The position numbers and the translations under genes were made by a program. 64,000 nt of DNA. Source: Cordilura impudica. Lineage: Eukaryota; Arthropoda; Insecta; Diptera; Scathophagidae. The first letter of the stretch is position 1, and the number at the start of each line of letters is the position of its first letter. The stretch spans positions 103,426,480 to 103,490,479 of the forward strand of contig OY821519.1 in the NCBI GenBank assembly GCA_963682025.1, written 5' to 3'. Shown here one piece after another: positions 34,775-46,786 of the stretch. The notes beneath the pieces were generated by a model. It made no database searches. It was not told the origin of the DNA and was given only the letters and a program-made list of their open reading frames with translations.

Positions 34775-36275
34775 ATGATAACAAATTTATCATCGAGTAA
34801 GAGCTGTGGTTATGTTAATGTTTCCCCGAAAATATTGAAGAAATTTATAAATGAGTTCACAACACATCATATGAATATTTTCAATGGAATGATAAGCCTG
34901 AGCATATTTCAAAATATCTTAAAATTTCATAAGGTAATACCAATTCCAAAAGTGAATTATGCTACAACAACGGACCAGTATAGACCTATTACTGTATTAT
35001 CTGTAATCGATAGCATATTCGAACGGATCTTATATAACCAGATTTCAAATTTTATGCAGAACAATAACCTACTTAATGACTTTCAATATGGATTTCGAAA
35101 AGGATGTGGAACAGAGGAAGCGATTGTTAATATTGTTAATTATATTTGTAAAGGATTAGATGATGGCTATAGCGGTGTAGCAGGTATTTTTTATGATTTA
35201 ACTAAAGCTTTCGATCTCATTGACCACGATATTTTGCTACAAAAAACTTAAATACTATGGTTTCTTTGGAAGTGATCTATTGCTTATGTAAAGTTATCTA
35301 ACTAATCGCAAACAATTTGTTCAGATTGGCAATCTTAAAAGTTCGTCTCATACGATTGAGTGTGGCGTACCCCAGGGAAGTGCACTGGGGCCTATATTAT
35401 TTACAATTTTTATAAATGATTTAAAAAACCTTGGTTTGTCCGGAAAGCTTTATATGTATGCTGATGACATAAGTTTTTTTTATCCATACAAGCACGAAAC
35501 AGCAGTCAAAGCATATATGGAACGAGACGCAGCTTTAATCTGTGAGGATAAACAAACTTGTACTGAATTCAAATAAAATACAATTACTAAGATTTAAGCC
35601 AAGTTGTCATAACAATGCTAGTTTTACGGTTTTGGTTGATGGCAAGGAAATTTTCGAAGTTCGTACTATTAAGTACTTAGGTATAAATCTTCACAACAAT
35701 CTTCGATGGAACAATCAATTACAATATCTAATGATGAAAACAGCCCAAGGTATTGGCTTATTATTTAAATTTAAAAACAAACTTGATACAGATACCAAAA
35801 TTTTAATCTATAATTCTTTGATACAAACTCACTTGAATTATTAAGCCATTTTATACGGATATAAAAAAGTAACGACTTAAAGTTTCTTCAGCGGATACAA
35901 AACAAAGCTTTGAAAACCATAACTTATCCAATTATTTCACGCTATTTTGATAAATTCAAAACCATTTTACCAATATATGGTATTTACAAAAAACAACTAT
36001 TATTATATGTCTTCAAATGTTTACACAATATTGGACATCACACAATAAAGTTTTTACGGATTCAACATTCAATCTATACCAGAAGCAATGGAAATTTAGC
36101 AGTATCCCGATGTAGGTTGGAAACAGCCAAGCAAATTGTGGAGTTTATGGTTAGTTGTGAATACAATAATTTACGACAAAATCTTAAAACAGTTAATAGC
36201 ATTTCAACTTTTAAAATATCGTTAAAGGAGTATTTATTAGCCAATTTAGAAGAACTTCTGATGTATGCACCCTGA
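34775..36275 (+). pseudogene. LINE ORF2 reverse transcriptase and C-terminal region
   Basis: KVIPIPKVNYATTTDQYRPI, FQYGFRKGCGTEEAI and FYDLTKAFDLIDH mark RT motifs 1-3. After a frameshift at about 35250, VPQGSALGPILFTIFINDL follows, then MYADD with catalytic YADD at 35457-35468. The thumb region (TIKYLGINLHNNLRWNNQL) and a C-terminal stretch to 36275 follow. No RNase H, consistent with CR1/L2-like elements. Confidence 0.85.
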
Positions 36276-36425
36276 TCTCAAAATGTTCAAATAATATTAT
36301 ACATAATTTTAAATACTTTTTATAATATCTGCATACACTTATAATAAATAATGTTAATGATACATATTACATTTGCCAACTTGCCTCAATAAGGGCTAAT
36401 TGGCGCTGAGGCTTTATTATTCTTA

Positions 36426-36879
36426 TCTTATATATTAAAAGAATTTATGAATAAACTTTGCATTCAAGATTTTTTTCAATATTTTTCTTCTCTCAAACCT
36501 CTATAACTAGAGTTCTAATTAACGTAGGCTGTTGGCATAGGTCTAAGAACACTCAGTGGATCAAGCTCTTTTGAACTTTTAACTGCTTAAATTTGTTGGG
36601 TTTGAGGAAAGTTATGCGTGGAGAATCAACTTTACTTTTACTGTACGTTAACTTATCTTGGCATATTTTGCCATTACTGTACGTTAACTTCTCTTGGCAA
36701 ATTCGTTGGGTTTGAGGAAAGTTATGCGTGGACAATCAACTTTACTTTAACTGTTCGTTAACTTCTCTTGGCATATTTTGGCATTACTGTACGTTAACTT
36801 CTCTTGGCAAATTTTGGTATTACATTATAAAAATTAATATTATATAATATAATGCTGCGGAGCAGCAGGGGTCCTCTAG
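36426..36879 (+). mobile_element. Short non-autonomous Helitron (HelA family), copy 1
   Basis: 454 bp. Starts TCTTATATATTAAAAGAA after A. Near the end is a perfect hairpin GCTGC-GGA-GCAGC followed by AGGGGTCCTCTAG and then host T. Internal repeats GTACGTTAACTTCTCTTGGC occur several times. It inserted into the simple tail of the LINE. A 348-bp relative lies at 50943-51290. Confidence 0.88.
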
Positions 36880-36924
36880 TTGTATTTAATTATATTGAAT
36901 TATTAACAAAAAAAAAATTACATA

Positions 36925-37190
36925 TAATAGCCCCCATATAAAACTGTTTCCCTATCTTCACTTAAATCCATCAAAAAACAAAAATATTTCACAGAAATAT
37001 GGTCTAGATCGGTCCATTTTTCGACCTAGTCCCCATATAAGTCTAGCATCCGATATTAACTTTTTCATATTCAAAGAAAATAAAATTAATAAAAATGCCA
37101 GTAAAATTTGATTTAGGCTTATTTTCTGTATCAAATTTGTTGGGCCTGAGAGATAGGGTCTCTAAACGCATGGTATAGGGTATCCTATTT
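36925..37190 (+). repeat. CTATACC repeat, 3' fragment
   Basis: Covers AGCCCCCATATAAAACTG to GGTATAGGGTATCCTAT. Both ends and part of the middle are missing. Confidence 0.7.
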
Positions 37191-39499
37191 GTTTCAACAT
37201 TCAGTTGTATGCTAAGTACTTTTTTGTTTGTAGATTTTGATTGGATTAGCCGATCAACGCCAAAATTTTACAGAATTTAAATTGAAATATATTTATTTGA
37301 AAAACGCAAAAAAATTAAAAACGTGATAAGTCGACATAACATGATGTTGATTTTAGCTGTCGATATGATCTTAAAATATATAAACGACCTCTTAGAATAT
37401 TGTTGCACCAAGCCTCTGTAGACAGTGAATTAGTGCAATAGCATTTCAATTAAACTTAACTTATGATTATTTCTATGTCCATTAATAATCTCACCCAGCA
37501 TGTTTGTAAATCTTCGCTAGCCCCCATAACTCTCAAATTTTTTGCATTTATTATTAAGAAAATAGTTTTGTATTAAAGGTTAGGGGAATGGTTATTAATA
37601 GCAAATGCTTTTGATCAGATCAAGGCATCAGTTTACTATAAACATTTGCACGTAACTCAACGACATCAGTTGAACGTTTAATATGCTTGAATAAAGTGGC
37701 CGAAATTAATATATGTTCACCAAAAATTTTATGCCCAAAATGTAGTATTATTATAATTTTCTTTTGTTTCCTTTTATAAAAGCCTGCTGTTTGGCTGGGA
37801 ATTTATATTTTTCGGACGGTACAATATATCGACCTGAAACGGTAGCTAATGAGATATTTTTCTGAATCAATGCTATTATCAAAATAAGTAATAAAATGGC
37901 TAACATAAAATGGTAGGTAAAGTTATAAATCTTGTGTTATGCGACCATTTTGGTTCATTGTAAAAAATACAAGTAGTTACAAACATCAGCACATAATTGT
38001 TAACCCTGACCACAGAGTATTAGGTAAAGGATATAATAACGAAAATTGTAATGCGTAGCTATATTAATTACGGTCACTGTAGACATCTTTTTTAATTTAC
38101 CGTAACTGCATAAAATGTGAAATGGTAGGAATAGAAATATTTATAAACATTTTTCTATTCTATTGTAGGTGTGTCTCTTATACAACCTATAAGCAACATA
38201 CCTTTATGCCATTTAACATCAAAGCTTAATTCAACTCTGCATTTGTCAGTCGATTTTTCATTTTGTATTCGTTGTTATTTTCTTGTAGACGTTCTTGAAG
38301 AATGGTTGAGTTGTCATGTAAATAACAAAAGTGCAGTGATGCGGAACTATTAATATGTAGTTCCATGAACTTACATTGAAGGTCTCCTGGGAAGACCTCT
38401 CACAAAGCGCTGTAATTTTGATATTCGATAGATGAGAGAAAACTATTGGATATTGTTTCGCAGCCCAATCTCTTATGCAGGGGGAAAGGGTACAAAATTT
38501 AGCTTTATTCGAAGTTATTCACACCCACTATGGACTAACGAATAACAATTTAAGTATCATTGCCAACATTTTTGCCACGGCCTATAACACGTTACATACA
38601 GCCTGCACATATAATAAAAAGGTATATCGTTGTTACATAAAACACAATTTTTGGGTTTTTTTTATAGGAATTTTTAATCACTTTGCTATCAATTTCACAT
38701 TTGTTATGTCTTGTGAAAAGAATATTTTATTTATCCTATATTAACGGGTTCATCAACTGAAAACGTTTTTGTATATAAATTATTTATGTTTTGCAGTCCG
38801 AGTTGCTACCCGATTTACAGGGGCTTCCGAAAAACATGGCTTTAATATCGGCAAAAGCAAAACACGTATTCCCTTAAATATAATAGAGATTTCCATATGC
38901 GAATTCGACAGAAAATCCTCAAAAAATATCATAAAATGATGATGTCTTTTCAAATAACGAAAAACTTTTTGCACGCTGCATGTACCGTATTATAGGCATT
39001 AAGTACATGCTTCAAATTGCAGTCTCAATTCGTCCATTACGGGTCTCTTAGTTTTTCTTATCTATCCTATAACTAATTGACAGCGCATTCGCAGGAGACC
39101 TTCCTTGTTGGAAGAATTTTATGTTATTGATGACTTCTCGAATTTGTTCGTATGAAATAAATGCACGACTAAGTATTTTAGAAATGAATGCAGCTAAAAA
39201 AAATGAATAATGATATTTTATGGAATTTATTAACTATACACAGACGAAGTTCAAGACTTAAATTTTAAAAATATTTATATGTAAATTTATTTAGAATCTT
39301 TAAAAAAAATAAAACATTTCCACAGTATTTTATAATAAAAAACGAATAGTTGTAGATTTATTAAGATAACAATTTTTTAGTGAAAAAAATTTTAAATATA
39401 AATTTAGAAAACAAAATTAAGATTTAACTGACCAATATAACATCGAAAATATTCGAACTTGTTACAGTAAGCCCTGACCATCTTGCGGTGTTAGAATAA
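37191..39499. other. No identified gene; possible decayed exons
   Basis: AT-rich. A diverged reversed CTATACC-type end is visible near 37968-38035. Apart from the tentative exons at 38165-38960, nothing is recognised. Confidence 0.4.
38165..38960 (+). pseudogene. Possible spliced or decayed gene of unknown function
   Basis: Three open blocks have plausible splice signals. About 38171-38353 follows TTCTATTGTAG. About 38483-38620 follows TATGCAG and ends AAAAAG/GTATAT (encodes ALFEVIHTHYGLTNNNLSII). About 38798-38937 follows TTTTGCAG (encodes ATRFTGASEKHGFNIGKSKT). Composition is less repetitive than the surroundings. No family recognised; chance is possible. Confidence 0.2.
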
Positions 39500-39935
39500 A
39501 TTATAATTCCTCCAATTTGTTTTAAGATTTTGGCAGAGCGAACTGGAGCCACTTTAAACGACATATTAACAGTAACTTACCTGAAATCAATGTGGAATGT
39601 GTGATTAAAGATGATATCGGTATTATTATAGATACATTTAAAAATATAATTAGCAATGCTTCAGATCTTGATATTCCAAGAAAAGCTACTCTGCCGAAAA
39701 ACAAAGAAACAAACATTTACCTGCGCATATTAAAATCATGTTCATGAATATTAATTTTTTCGACGTCACACAGAACAAATAAGGTAGCAGCAATCAACCT
39801 TACTATATTTTGCTTACTATATTTTGAATAAACTCATAGAAAATTATAGAAAATTGTTCAAAAATTACAAATTTGTTAGCTTCAATTAAGTCAAATTTTT
39901 AGTTCAGAAGATATAACCCTTTAAAATTGACCGAT

Positions 39936-40710
39936 TTTTATACCCTATACCACTATGTGGTTTGGGTATAATGACTTTGTGCTGCTGTTTATAACTACCA
40001 AAAATATTTGACCTAGACCCGCCTTTCATCATACCGATCTACTCAGAATAACTTTCTGAGTCGATTTAGCGATGTCCGTCCGTCCGTCCGTCCTTGTAAT
40101 CAAACTACAGGTCGCAAATAAGAATATATTTTGGTGAAATTTTGTATGTAAGCTTTTGTAGCCCATAGGATGAACGATATTGAAATTGGTGAAATTCTGT
40201 CCATGTTCAGACCTAGTCCCCATACAAATGAACCCTATGAAATCGACATAAATTGCTTTAAGTTCCATATTATCATATAGACCTCAGTCAAATTGGGTTT
40301 GCGTGTGTTCATTATATCCATTAACCAGTTGTCCAAAAATAATACCTATAGGACAATTCTTAGTCATAGGCCCCATATAGAGCTGCTTCCCGATCTTCAC
40401 TTAAGTGTTTTGAAAAAACAGAAATATTCCTCAGATTTTCCTCAACTTTGGTTCGTATATATATTTTTTTAAATATAAGTGATTTTACCAAATATGGTCA
40501 GGATCGGGTTATTTTTCGACCTAGTCCCCATATAAATATAGCACCCGATATGACCTTTTTCATATCTGCAGCCAAAAAAATTAAAAACAATTCCCCTCAA
40601 ATTTGGTTTATGCATATTTTCTATATCCAATTAGTTGGAATGAAGCGTCTCTAAACCATGGTATAGGGTATCGTGTAGTCGGTCTATACCGACTATAATT
40701 TTTTACTTGT
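39936..40710 (+). repeat. CTATACC repeat, near full length
   Basis: TTTTTATACCCTATACCAC to CGACTATAATTTTTTACTTG. Core about four GTCC units; the usual GTCTGTGTGTCCATG segment after it is deleted. The tail palindrome is altered to GGTCTATACC. Confidence 0.85.
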
Positions 40711-40889
40711 TAGTTTTCAAAAAACACAAGTTTTAAACAATTTGGTCCAGTTTCAGGTAGAACACTACAAGCAAGTCGATAGTTGACTTCGAAAAAAACA
40801 CACTTTTAGTTAACTTTTATGAACTAACTAAAAGCTAACTACAATGTAATGCAAAACTTCCAAAAAATCCAAGTTTGCATAATCTGTGC

Positions 40890-41335
40890 AGTTATATTTG
40901 TTGACATTTGTTCAGCATCTTTACCCTTCTGAATCCGGAATCAATTAATATTTGATTGATACAAAGATTCCAACAACGAGCCGGCTGTTTTAATCTGTAC
41001 AAACTAAGATTCAATTTGCAAACAATACCTTCCTTTCCGGGCATAACAAACCCTTCAGGGTGCTTTAAATACATATAAGAATCTAACTCACCATTGTGGA
41101 ACGCTGAAAATATTCGACAAATTTCGAAATGCAGTTCACTTTACAACAGGCGCAAAAATTTCAATATAGTTTTCACCGAACTTTTGCGAAAATCCCTTTG
41201 CGACCAATCTGGCTTTGTACTTTTTCTCACCAGACCCATTTACAGCCAGTTAGTTTGCCATCAGGGGGTAATTGTACCAAGTCCCATGTTTTCTAATTCG
41301 TTACACTCTGTTAATATATCACACGCTCTGTGTTA
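40890..41335 (-). pseudogene. Ty1/copia reverse transcriptase fragment
   Basis: Read downwards: TWDLVQLPPDGKLTGCKWVW, then a frameshifted segment in the ARLVAKGFSQ region, then MYLKHPEGFVMPGKEGIVCK and LNLSLYRLKQPARCWN, matching the PEGF and YGLKQAPR-W block of copia RT (Gly replaced by Arg). No LTR seen. A short, dead remnant. Confidence 0.8.
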
Positions 41336-41497
41336 AATTGTGAATTGCTAAAATTGATGAACATACTTTTAGGCTCATTTAAATATTCATAAATTTTGTA
41401 TATTTATGGATTAAAATAACATTGAAAAACAAAAATTGATTGAAAAAACAATATTGCCTAGAATTTGCACTCGAATTTCGAGTGCTGGGCTATACTA
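41336..41497 (+). mobile_element. HelC Helitron 3' end
   Basis: Ends with the perfect hairpin GCACTCGAATTTCGAGTGC, then TGGGCTATACTAG before T. The upstream segment TTGTGAATTGCTAAAATTGA is shared with copies near 63225 and 63770. The 5' part is absent. Confidence 0.75.
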
Positions 41498-42974
41498 GTA
41501 ATATATAAAATTGTTAAAAATCATGTATTTTAGTTAACACAAACATGATTTTTTTTCACACCGTTAACAAATTTCAATTTTGATAACCCATAAATTTCAT
41601 AGGTTGGACAATTATCTTTCATACCCTTATAACATATTTTATTATCTCAGTCGGTTCAAAAGTTATGACTTTGCAACGAAAAAAATCATATGACATGCAC
41701 CACTGTAGGTCGGTGGATGCCCAATAAATTTATAGTAGGTAAAATGGAGATGAACCGTCTTAATAAAAAAATAAGAAAGAACTCATCATTAAAGGCAATA
41801 AGTTCTGGAGCAATGTGTTGGAATCCCTTGATAAAGGTTCTCTATATTGGAACAGATCAGAAGTACTGAGAAAGAAATGATAATATGGCTCTATTTAAAC
41901 CCAATGGTATACGTTACTTAACTAGACAAAAGAAAATCGTACGTTTTCAGCAAACTTAAATTCTCTCCAACATGTTGATACCACCATTAGTAGCGACTAA
42001 TACGTTTCAACCGAGAAAACGATATAACAAATATAATCAAATATCTTAAAACAAAAAAGTCTCCTGGAATCGATGGAATTTACAACAAAATATTAAAGGC
42101 CTTTCTCAAAAAGGTGTCCAAATTCTAACCAATATTATGAACTACTGTCTAAAATTTTTAATACCTTAAAAGAAGCTGAAAAGCAGCAAAAGTTATTGCA
42201 ATATGTAAGCCGAATATTGTATCTTCTTTCTCATTATCTTATAGTTCAATTAGCTTATTATCCTTATTAAGTAAAATTTTGTGTTGAATATCATGTTTTT
42301 TCAACACATCAATTCGGATTTAGAACTAGAAACAATAGTTCAAATTTTTTGGTTAGGCTTAAATTCAAAATCAAAAATAATTTTAATGCCGGGACTTCCA
42401 CAGGTATTGTATTATTGGATACTAAATCTGCCTTCGACTCTGTATGGCATAATGGACTCATTTTTAAAATAATAAACTTTAATTTTTCCTTGGAAACCAT
42501 TAATCTAATAGATCGTACAAAGTTTATGAAGCAGGTATTTTTCATCAAAAAGTGCAGTATTAGCGAGCTGCCCTCAAGGATCTTGCCTGTCGCCAATTTT
42601 ATATAAAATATTTACATCTGATTTTCCTATATTTACAGATGACACTGCGATTCTCTTCCATGCAAGATATCAACAGTCTCCAAAATGCTTTAATAAGTGT
42701 AGAGACATAAGAATTGTTTTACACCACAAAGGCAACTATGCTTCAATAACATGAATATTAAAGCCAAATATATTGGAGTCATCCTCGATTCAAATCCTCA
42801 TTTCAGTCAAAACTTATGCATTCGGTTGTTAAGAGAAAGTCCACCCTAAGTCGTGGCAACAAAATATTAATTTTCGAAACTATTTTTATGTCTATAATGT
42901 TTTATGGATTTTACGAACTACGATTTACGATGTTGTCGTTCTTGTTCTCTCCTGGTTTATTAATTCATTAGAGC

Positions 42975-44372
42975 GTTTAGGAACTTGATGATTTCCTTCA
43001 CCGCCAATGTTTTTTATGCCTCCTCCCTGATTTCAGATTCGCCAAAAAGTTTGTCTCTTAGATATGTAAACGCTGGACACTTTGCCAGTATATACTCCAT
43101 GGTTTCAGCATCCTCCAGGCAGTATCTGCACGTTTCATTTTCAGCCAAATGCATATAGTATAGGATGTAGTTGCACGCATAATGCCCTGTGAGTGGCCCA
43201 CATAGGAGTTTTAGCTACTTTTTCGCTTCGATACAAGAATTTTTTTGGTGTTGAAGTAGTAATTGTACATTCCAATACTCCACTGATTCGTCTGTAATCC
43301 ATCTATCGATTTTATCAGTTATGTCTTTTGTGGTGAATCCGAATTGAGGATTTGGACCAATAAATGGTCTTTCCGCTCTTCGTCTTGGCCGTTCATCGGC
43401 CTTCTCATTTCCTTCGTACCCTTTGTGACCTGGTAACCGTATAAGCGTCACTTTTATTAATTTCAGATAGTTTATTTATGGCTCTGTGGCTTTCGAGTAC
43501 GGATTTATGGTGGTGTACCGATTTGTCCAGTGCTTCTAGAACAGACTGTCTATCTGACATTATATTAATCTTCGTCCTTGTCAGGTTTCTTTCCAATAGT
43601 TTAGCAGTAGCAGCATTTAGTGCGCTTAGTTCCGCTGTAAATATTGTGGATTCATTACATAGGAGGATATGGAATTTGCAACTTGGTCCATAAACCCCGC
43701 TCCTACTCTTCTGTTGTTTTGGATCCGTCAATGTGCCACTTCTGGGCATCTTCATGCAGCCATGTAGGGTTAGATTCCCACTCGAATCTGTTCGGGATAT
43801 GAACAGTGCATTTTTTTTTAAGTTCCAAAACAGGATCTATCTGATCACTACATAAAGTCATATCTTCGATTCTTTTGGCTTTATCAATGATTTTCAGGTG
43901 TCCTATATGATCGCCTTCCTTAAATTTGTACAGTCTGTGAAGGTCAATAGCTTGTCTAAAAGCTTCTCCTTGGATCGATAAGTGCAGCGGAGTGAGATTT
44001 AGGATAGCCTCCATAACTGCCGTAGGAGTTGTTCTTATTGCTCCCATGATGTTCAAACATGCTAATATCTGTATTTTGGATAATTTTAAACGTGCTCCAG
44101 TCTGGTTTGTTTTCTGCCACCATATAACTGAGCCATATAAAATACTCGGAAAGATCATTTATTTATATATCCACAATGACATTTTAGGGTTTTGACCCCA
44201 CGATCTGCCTAAAAGTTGTTTGCTAGCCCATACTGACTTTATAGCCTTATTCGCTATCGACTCTAGATGAGGATTCCAGGTGAGTGTTCTATCAAGTAAT
44301 ATACCCAGATAAGATAAGATTACCGTATACTTTTTACCAGCAACGTTTACCTTTACGCCCATTTTTTATATA
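42975..44372 (-). pseudogene. LINE pol 3' part with RNase H
   Basis: Read from 44372 down: RT thumb (YLGILLDRTLTWNPHLESIA; FPSILYGSVIWW; GAIRTTPTAVMEAILNLTPL), RNase H start (WHIDGSKTTEE), FTAELSALNAATAKL, MSDRQSVLEAL, RLPGHKGYEGNEKADE, then a zinc-knuckle-like ENETCRYCLEDAETMEYILA followed by KCPA. I/R1/LOA-type architecture, same order as 21785-23062 but a distinct lineage. Its 3' end lies against the jockey fragment on the opposite strand. Confidence 0.85.
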
Positions 44373-44624
44373 CAACTCGTTTTCTCTATATTAAAAATGT
44401 TATAGCTGTGATTATTAATATTTGGTAATAATTTCTAAGTAGAAAAATACAATTAAATATCTGAACTCTTAAATTTTTTGTATTATTATGTACTTTGTAA
44501 ATATTTTCTTATGCTATGTAAATGAATAAATTAATAAATAAATAAATAAAAATAAAGATTTCAAAGAAATATCTTTTTAACAGAAATTACTGAAACAGGT
44601 GTAAATATACAAAGTTAAAAAATA

Positions 44625-44956
44625 TCTATAATATTAATAGGCTAGGTGATTTCTTGTGACCGATGTTTTGTTCTACAGTTTTATACCGATTTTAACCGAA
44701 CGTATATTATTTGAAAGGTATTTCTTTTTGGCCATTTTGCAGATTTACAGATTTTTAAATATTTTCCTTTATTTTGAGTAAATTGGTACTAACACATACA
44801 TAAAATTATACCATTCTATGTGTGTATTTATTAAATTTGCTAATGTGCTTGTAATAAAAATGAGTTTGTTTTTTTGTGTTGATAGGGTCCTTATTTAATG
44901 AAAAAATAAAATTTCCTAGAATTTTCACTCGAATTTTGAGGGCTGGAATCTGCTAG
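44625..44956 (+). mobile_element. HelC Helitron, complete 332-bp copy
   Basis: Starts TCTATAATATTAATAGGC after A and ends GGGCTGGAATCTGCTAG before T. The hairpin (CACTCGAATTTTGAGGG) is degenerate. No coding, so non-autonomous. Same family as 62948-63331. Confidence 0.82.
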
Positions 44957-45156
44957 TAAAAATATAATAGATCATTTGGTAGTTCTAGTTTTGATAGTTT
45001 GTTTATTGTCGCAAAATATATATTTTCAAAAAGCTTAAAAATGTAGATAAAATCACTAAAATATTCGGATATGAAAGGGTTAAGAGGTTGAGATATACAA
45101 AACAAAAGTTTGTAGTCCCAGCTCTATTCAGTTTTTGTAAATGCAAACATTACACA

Positions 45157-45775
45157 GCCCATATGGACAATTCCATAAAAATGTCAACTTTTAAGAAAAA
45201 ATATATTTTTTCATTCATATGAAGTAAGTTTAAAAATATATAAAAATATGTTCCAAGTTACATAATGTAATTCCTTACAAGCATTCTAAATAATGAAATA
45301 AATATAAAATTTATCTGTTTACTCAATTTTCTTTTAATACATGTTTAAGAAATTTTAGTCATTCCGTCACAGTCATTCCGTCACGTCAAATGACAGTTAA
45401 TAAATTCGATACTATTACAGGCCAGTTGCTCTAAATTATAGTTTTATATTGCTTGTGTATCATATGTAAAATATGCATTAGTTTAAAATCTGTCTTGCTT
45501 CTTAATTTACAAAAGCTCCCAGGTTTTAATACCAGGACAGAGTCATGGTAGCAAAAATGTCATTCCGTCACACAATGAGAAATTACTCAAAAGTAAAAGA
45601 ATAAATCAGTGTAAAAATTGTTTCTGATTTTTTTTTAAGATCTCTTAATCATTAACAATCATTTTCGAACTGAAGAATGAATTTTCAATTCAAAATAGCT
45701 TTGTAGAATAGCCTTAACTTCAATTCTACAACTCAAAATATCATTCCGTTACATATGGAATTGGCCATATTTAAT
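45157..45775. mobile_element. Candidate MITE with repeated CATTCCGTCAC motif
   Basis: Ends CATATGGACAATTCCATA and TATGGAATTGGCCATATT are imperfect inverses. Inside, CATTCCGTCAC occurs at 45360, 45374 and 45561, with a variant CATTCCGTTAC at 45742. No ORF. Confidence 0.4.
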
Positions 45776-46084
45776 ATTATCTTAAAAAAAAAAACAAAAG
45801 CAAAAGCGAAAAAACACAATGGGCTAGTGCATTAAAAATTTTGAAATGTCAACTAAAAGTCATTGAAATAACCACTGAAATATGCATTGAAATCATATAA
45901 ATATATTGCCCAAATCCAATACTAAATAACAAAGTTATACACAAATCAATATCAAAATTGTGGAGGTCCACAGCTCGGAAAATATGGTCCGTCAAAAAAA
46001 AAAAATATTTATTCTAAGTCAGCCCAGAAAACATATCCCCTCCAAAGCAGTCAAAAAAATCAGTGTTTCCTAGACTTGTGCCTT

Positions 46085-46258
46085 CTTTATACCCTGCACA
46101 CCACTGTGCATCAATCATACCCTTTGTAACGCATCGAAAAATGCATTTTCGACCTCATAAAGTTTATATATTCTTGATCCTTATAACAAATCGAGCCGAT
46201 ATAGACTTGTCCGTTTGTCCGTCTGTTCATCTGTATGTTGAAATCACGCCATTTCACA
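46085..46258 (+). repeat. CTTATAACA repeat fragment
   Basis: TTTATACCCTGCACACCACTG, TTCTTGATCCTTATAACAAA, GTCCGTTTGTCCGTCTG and GAAATCACGCC match the family at 27580. It directly precedes a minus-strand CTATACC repeat. Confidence 0.6.
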
Positions 46259-46268
46259 AAAAAAAAAA

Positions 46269-46786
46269 CCAAGTAAGAAATTATAGTCGGTGTAGACTAT
46301 ACGATACCCTACACCATGGTTAAGAGACCCTATCTCTTCGGTCCAACTAATTGGATATAGAAAATAAGCATAAACCAAATTTGAGTGGCATTGTTATTAA
46401 TTTTTTTGGCTTCAGATATGAAAAAGTTCATATCGGGGCCTATATTTATATGGGGTCTAGGTCAAAAAATCGACCGATCCCGACCATATTTGGTAAAGTC
46501 ACTTATATTTTGGAAAAATGCATACAAACCAAATTTGAGAAAAATCTGTGCAATATTTTTGTTTTTTGATAGATTTAAGTGAAAATCGGGAAGCAGCTAT
46601 ATATGGGGCCAATGCCTAAGAAATGTGCTATAGGCATTATTTGTGAACTACTGATTAATGGATATAATAAACACATATAAACCCAATTGGACTGAGATCT
46701 ATATGATAATTTGGATCTTTATATCGATTTCATAGGTGTCATTTGTATGGGGACTAGGTCTGAACATGGACCGATTTTCATAATTG
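46269..46786 (-). repeat. CTATACC repeat, truncated
   Basis: From AAGTAAGAAATTATAGTCGG to GGACCGATTTTCATAATTG. The GTCC core and TATACCCTATACC end are missing. The palindrome has lost bases (GTGTAGACTATACG). Confidence 0.8.

Larger units (their letters stand above)
30300..36425 (+). mobile_element. CR1/jockey-superfamily LINE with nested piggyBac
   Basis: Contains ORF1 with a PHD-like finger, then an AP-endonuclease/RT ORF2 without RNase H. It ends near an AGGGCTAATTGGCGCTGAGG segment with a (TTATTC/TTATC)-type tail at about 36412-36425. ORF1 is split by a piggyBac at 30926-33076, so the LINE itself is about 4 kb. The 5' boundary is not defined. Numerous stops and frameshifts show it is dead. 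Confidence 0.75.
39500..42960 (+). pseudogene. Jockey-like LINE ORF2, split by about 2 kb of insertions
   Basis: 39530-39735 encodes a W-HFKRHINSNLPEINV and DLDIPRKATLPKNK linker typical between endonuclease and RT. Matching downstream sequence resumes near 41715 (LNKKIRKNSSLK; ESLDKGSLYWN-like) and reaches KTKKSPGIDGIYNK (42050), GIVLLDTKSAFDSVWHNGL (42400), CPQGSCLSPILYKIFTSDFP (42565) and a FTDD at the position of the usual F/YADD. AKYIGVILDSNPHF follows. The gap holds a CTATACC repeat, a copia piece and a HelC 3' end. Many stops. Confidence 0.7.
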
